Shown: piece by piece, positions 58,211-64,000 of the stretch
Position numbering within the stretch: the first letter of the stretch is position 1
Layout of the letters: every line of letters starts with the position of its first letter
Assembly (NCBI GenBank): GCA_029379385.1
Contig: CM055607.1
Span: 29,633,235-29,697,234, forward strand
DNA: 64,000 nucleotides
Source: Quillaja saponaria
Taxonomy: Eukaryota > Streptophyta > Magnoliopsida > Fabales > Quillajaceae
Direction: 5' to 3'
Notes under the pieces: generated by a model
Database searches by the model: none
Told to the model about the DNA's origin: nothing
Seen by the model: the letters and a program-made list of their open reading frames with translations, nothing else
Made by a program: the position numbers and the translations under genes

Positions 58211-61200
58211 TAAGTGTGCTTGCACATAATGGGAAGTCACTAGACAAAGAATGTGATTCATTTCAGAGTTTCTTTAATTTCCTCACTTCTGCAGGGTTCT
58301 TTGGGGTTCTAAATTGTTGCAGCTGATGCCTTTTATGTGCTCAACACAATCCTCCCCTCCAAAACATAAACAAAAGATGAAAAAAGTGGAAGGCACGAAG
58401 TCTCTTTAGGGATTAATGTTTACTTAAACAGGTGCATAGATTTGATGTTTTAAGTATTGGTAGGTTCTGCAGCTTAATAGGCACTTGTAGCCCCTCAATC
58501 CCTCTCCCATGAATACCCACCTATAACGTGTACCTTTTATATGTTATCTGCTTAGTCATGAAACTGAAACTTGGTTCTGTAATTATGAAGTGCAGGTTCT
58601 AACAGCAACAAGAACTTGTTAGAAACTACATGAATTCATACCAGTTTAGACACATCCAGTATGTTTTATCTTTTGTTCATTTGTAGGTTTGTGTATTCTC
58701 AAGGTTGGTTCCATCATCCATGGCCTATTAGATTTATCTTTAACCTTTTCAAGCTTTAGCCATGTGCTTTTGTTGGTTACTTCTATGATTATTCTACTAT
58801 TCCTTTAATTTGATTACTCTCTTTTGGTCTGTCATTATACTGCTTTTATGCATTCATGTGCTGTGTAACTGAGTTGAATGGGGCCTTGAGGGTGGGGAGA
58901 TACGAAATGGTTTGTAGGAAAAAGAGTATATGCCTTAAAGCTTTTTTCCTCCAAAGGTACGTTTTGTCCTGTCATCCGTATACATGTGTTTATTTGCAGC
59001 CTGTTATTTCAGGTAATGAGAAATGGTTTATAGAAGATAAAGTTGGCTTCAACCCCAACAATGGGCGTGCAGTGGCATTTACTTGACCAAGCAGCACATG
59101 CAATGGTCCACTTAGTCTAGACTTGCCAAATTTGTGATCTCACGCACGGTTTAATATTTTTATCTGTTATTCTTTTCGTATACCAATGCATTCGTATATG
59201 CAACCATTGTATCTACTATAATTAAATGTCAAACACACCCTTATGCTATTCTCTCTCTATTAACTAAAATTCCATATAGCACCACGATATTCAACTGCCT
59301 ATTCTTCTTATTGAGAGCTTTTTAAGTCATTTTATAATATCCAAAAAAAAAATCCTAATTTTATATAAAAAGAATCTTGAAGGATAAATTATTGGGAATT
59401 ACGGTTGGTAATTTTGTAGAGTGGTGTTAGAACGATGCAACTTCTGTAATGAGTTTTCAAGTTTGGAACTAGGTTCATCATTTTGATAAGTGAACTATTT
59501 TGAGAAATTGAATTTCACCTCTGCTTATTCAAATATTATCTTTTCCTTCCGCAAATGCTATCATTATTATGTGAATCCCTTCTTTATTACTAATTTTGTA
59601 TACCATGTTTCCCTTTTATGGTGTTTTAAATCAATTTTCAGTTAGGCTTTATAGTTTATTGCTGAAGCAGAGGCAGAGCGAGAAACAAAGGCAATTGGGT
59701 TGTGAAACTACCTTGTGTAATAATGGCTCAATTGAAGGCAATTTCACCATTTCCATCAGCCAATCTTGCTTTCTACGGACCCGACATTTTGTAGACTTCC
59801 ATCTTCACCTTTTTTTTCTTAATTATTTTTGCGAATTTATGTCTCAGTTCTTCCAGGAAAAAGATGGAATCCTACAACCCATAAAGTTAAATTTATCTTA
59901 CAACAATTTTCCCATCTGGAATTAAGTAAAGTGAGAATTTTCATAGGGAAATTAAAGGGAGAATTTTTATAGGGAAAGATTGAAAATTTAAAACGCTATC
60001 ATGCAATCATTTGGGTTTTGTGTAAGGTGCAATCATTTGGGTTCAGTTATTTAGTTTGTGTTTTATTTTTCATTGTCATAGTTTTCTTATGTTATTTAAA
60101 ATTTACTCCTTCAAATTCAAATTATAATCATTTTTTTCCTATAGTTAATATTAATCTCTTTAGAGCTCGTTTGTAGCCTGTGATTATACAATTTATTAAG
60201 CTGTATAGTTTACAATTGTTATATTGTTGTATTATTATTTTTCTCCTTAATGTATATTTTTATACTGTCAAGCATAATATTAGGGGGAGTCAACATTGTA
60301 TAAGAGTCAACTGGAGTATTGCAAGGAAATACTTTGCAATTTCTTATACTATCCTGTTATTCTTATACGATTATAGGTGTGTAAGATACTCTCAAGTCTC
60401 AATTGTAGTATTTTTATCTATCATTGTGACCTCTTTATCCCATTTGGAGATTGAGATTCACAACAAGCACCACTGGATGCAAGATAACTTTATTTGAGAA
60501 CCTGCATTAGATGCAGAAAATTATAGAAATTGGATCTCACATTCTTTCAAGGTTAGAACTGTTTGAATTTCACTTTCTTTTTTCCCCATATAAAAATAAA
60601 TGCCCTCATTTGTTGGAGAAGATTTGTACAGAACGACGTAAAAAAATTTAGCAGATTCCAGTTTAGAGACTGTTTTCTTCCATGCAAATCACAAAGCAAT
60701 CAAATTGTATGGCATTTACATGGAATTCAGCCGCATAGACAAGTTTATGGATGAGGATAGCCTACCAAATTCGTATGGATAAAGTGTTGCTTACATATAT
60801 ATTTTTTATCTTTTCTTTTTTACAAATCAAGGCATATATATACTAGTGTCCACTCCTTTTAAGAAAGAATTAGTAAAATGATTTTATTTTTTAACATTTT
60901 AAATTTTTTTTTTAAAATTTCTAATTAACTATGTCTATATGATTAGGAAATTATGAAAGAATTATTTCTTCAGTAATAGATTTGCTGTTGTTTTATTATG
61001 GGAATTTCTGTACTTTACTTGTCCATATTTCAGTTGTCTGAACTTCTTTATTGCATTATTCATATTGCAAAGTTCTTCAAGCAACAAAATGCAACTCTCG
61101 TGACATTTCCACTTGGGTTGCAACTGGAAGAAAATGTTTGCTTTATTTCAAAACTCCACAAAAAGCTGAACATGTAATGACTCACCATGACCTAAATACT

Positions 61201-64000
61201 TCAAACTAAAATTCTAATTAATGGTGCAATGTTTTAACCATATAAAGAACCAAAGAATTTGTGCCTCTTTGTATTATTTTTCAATTTTAGTTCTCATTTT
61301 GTTTTCATTATTGCATTATTATGTTTCAAAGTAGTTTTTTCATGTAAAATACATATCATAAAATACTGAGATGCATTGTATAAGCAAAGTATTTGTCAAT
61401 GCAAGCAATTAAATTAATATATTATCTTTTTCTTCATAAAACGCGATTATGGTTATGTGAAGCTCTTCTATGTCACCACTTCTATATACTATTTTTCTCT
61501 TTCATGATTTCCTAAATCCACATTATAACGAATTTAATTTTTCTGTAATTACTATTAATCACTTAATATTTTTTTGGTCTATATAATATTCTCAGTTGCG
61601 TACGCTTACCTATATATGTTGCCTATGTAATTTATGATTCAAGTCTTTAGACATTAGCAAATAGCAAGTACAACGTAATGATTTATTCATCTTTATTAGG
61701 TCAATAGTGTCTTTTCGTTTTCATTTGTTTTGATATATGATTTCTTCATTTGTTGTTGTGAAATGCATACTGGTAGTGCATAACGTTGTTGGATTTACTG
61801 TTGATGTCATGTTCCTTTTTGCATGGTGGGTTGATATTTGTCTTACTTTCATTCTAATAACTTTAAAAGTAATTCACCCCAACATTTTGAGTCTTTTGAT
61901 ATTATTGTTCTATCATTTGTTGTTGTGGACAGGGGTTAGAAGGGTGTAATTTAGTTGGTTTTATAGCATTTCGCCTGAATAGGATAGAATTGTAAAATCC
62001 ATGATTATGACCAATTATAAGTTATTCAAATAGAATTGAAGGAACAAATAATTAAGAGAAAAGTGTTTGGTCTTGAAACTCCAACCATTAATTTATAAGT
62101 GATACATGTATGTAAATTTGCTGCTTCCAATAATTAGAGTATGAGAAATGCTGCAAATATTTCACAAAAGAATATTTCATTGACTATTTATATTTTTTTC
62201 AATAGTGATTTATTTCTATATTCATATAGTTATAAAAAAAATATATAGCATAAGGTTATTGCATAGATTATGCTTATCTAATATAATTGTAAATTATTTT
62301 AAATAAATATAATTTCAACAGTGATTCATTTCTATATTCAACTAGTTTGAGATTTAAGATTTAGTTGAGTTGAATATACTTGTCTAATATAAATTATAAA
62401 TTAAATAAATATAATTACAGTTAATAATTTAATGTATTATAATTAAAAAAAATTGACAATGATCTTACTTAATCAAAAATATTAGTTATATTATTCTCTA
62501 ATTTTTTTTGATGGAATAAGTATTAAAATATTAAATAAACAAAATTTATCAATTTCTTTGTGTATGTTATATGAATTGATGTTTTATGTACAATATATTT
62601 TTAATAAAATAAATCATGAAAAAAAAAATATTTTCCAACCAAAAAGTATTTTAAAAAATGAGATAAATAAAATAAAAGTTTGTGGATTAGAAAAAAAATA
62701 TATATATATAAATCATTTTATTTTTTTGAAAAAATAAAGGATTTCATATATATAAAATATAAAAAATCTCTATTGACCCAAAATATTAGGATTTAAACAA
62801 GAAAGTCTAAACAGTCTCGTTCAACTTCAATATTGGTGATTGGTGGCTAAATTGTAATAAACAAATTCTAAGACAGTATTATATACTTTAGATTGATGGT
62901 AGACTATTGTGAAACAATTGGAAATTTATGAAAATATAAGTATATTTTTTCTATTTAGTAGGGTCAACTTAATTTTAAATCTACACGTATCCTACATAAA
63001 ATACTAAAAGCTGAGTGAGGTCAGTTCCTTACTGCATCCGCCTGATCACACATGGAGAGTGCCACACTTTCCTTAAAGATGTTCTCCACAACCACACTTT
63101 CTTATGTGTTCATGCCTATGAACCTCTGTTACATGACCAAGACATGACATCTTGCAAACATGATGTAGGTAGCTATTCTTTCATGTTTTTGTTAGTCAAT
63201 ATTGTATTACTGTCAGCAACCCAAAATTTGAAAGAAAAAAAAAAAACTTCAGGTTATGAATACAAAACCCCTTAGTATTTAAGAAAATGAGCACCATATT
63301 ATTAAAGCATAGCTAGGCTGGAGGACCGGGGTAGCCATTTAAAACGCTTGCTAAGCTGTCGTTGAAGAAATCTACTCGTCTCGCCGACAGATTGAACGTA
63401 TCATTTCTCAACTACAACATTGGTTTGTTAATATTCATTTCAATTCTACGGATTGTTTATACAAATTGCACGGACCGACGCCCTTTCTTAACGGGTTTAT
63501 TGCAATCAACTACTTCTGCAGTTAATAGTAGGACCTGCAAGAACTGACCCAAATAGACTTAACTGATTCAAAAAAATTGACATTCTAAAAAATGATTATT
63601 TTTTGTACATCTATGTCGGTTTGGAAATTTGGATAAAGAGTGATTTGATTTAATTTGTTAGTTAAACTATTTTTAAGCATTGCTTAACTGACTTGAACCG
63701 ATATTATAAATATATTTTATTTATTTTTATATGACAATATAAATATTACATATATTAATAGTTTAATTAATTTTTGTATGTTTTATTATATAAGCTTAAA
63801 TAATTAAATTTATATGTAATTTATTGATTTTAGACTAAAAAATAAATAAAAATGCTCAAAATTAAGAAAATGGTTCAATCCAGTTTGACTGAATCTTAAT
63901 AGATACATTAACAAATTAAGTCAATTTTCTAAATTAAAAATCGACCTAACTGAATCGACCTTATTTTTCAGTTGTGATTTGGATTGATATTTTTGAAACA
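58211..64000. other. Intergenic, no convincing gene
   Basis: AT-rich, with several short open frames (58856-59086, 59596-59925, 60180-60497, 61737-61949, 63015-63275, 63362-63547), none with a motif I recognise. ATTAGGGGGAGTCAACATTG at 60281 resembles a polypurine tract/LTR junction but no LTR partner was found. The last 350 bases (GAACCGATATTATAAATATA and GGTTCAATCCAGTTTGACTG) resemble the interior of the element at 13638-14182 and may be a decayed relative. Confidence 0.4.

Noticed and set aside
60281..60480. An LTR starting after ATTAGGGGGAG
   Set aside because: It resembles a polypurine tract but the next bases do not start TG and no partner LTR or target duplication was found.

Overview
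The window is nuclear DNA of a flowering plant, most likely a eudicot. It is visibly AT-rich, genes are split by many GT-AG introns, and the proteins are plant types: organellar histidyl-tRNA synthetase, a HIPP metallochaperone, SAUR and CSLA. Much of the rest is plant transposon debris, including Copia and long-LTR elements, LINEs, Tourist-like MITEs, a MULE and a TRIM-like element. I cannot name the species.

Layout. 1-2.1 kb: no gene seen. 2.1-3.8 kb: a broken cellulose synthase-like A (mannan synthase) gene on +. 3.9-10.6 kb: LTR-type repeats, MITE pieces, a decayed Copia element on - (5.4-7.76 kb), a LINE scrap, and a 26-bp retro-insertion with a 16-bp target duplication. 10.64-28.41 kb: the histidyl-tRNA synthetase gene on -, 11 exons and 514 residues. 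Its second intron is about 10.4 kb and holds a Myb/SANT-like remnant, LTR fragments, a truncated Copia, a Tourist-like MITE and a LINE tail. 29.1-33.56 kb: an imperfect tandem duplication of intergenic DNA that carries LINE RNase H scraps. 34.9-36.4 kb: a two-HMA-domain isoprenylated metal-binding protein on +, intact in 5 exons. 37.1-37.7 kb: a LINE fragment. 38.8-42.7 kb: a Copia element on - with both LTRs, primer site, polypurine tract and 5-bp target duplication, but mutated and lacking gag. 43.47-46.23 kb: a Tourist-like MITE split by a 2.3-kb solo LTR. 50.03-51.05 kb: a non-autonomous Mutator-like element with 9-bp target duplication and a purine-rich core. 55.2-55.6 kb: an acylphosphatase gene on +. 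57.18-57.55 kb: a 378-bp TRIM-like element. 57.85-58.2 kb: a SAUR gene with a frameshift at a T run. 58.2-64 kb: no convincing gene.

The host genes do not form a pathway. They are independent plant loci: organellar translation, metal binding at membranes, acyl-phosphate hydrolysis and an auxin-response small protein. I see no sign of a novel multigene system. The strongest material is the readable insertion history (nested elements with intact target duplications), the oversized intron in a housekeeping synthetase, and three damaged host or host-like coding regions.
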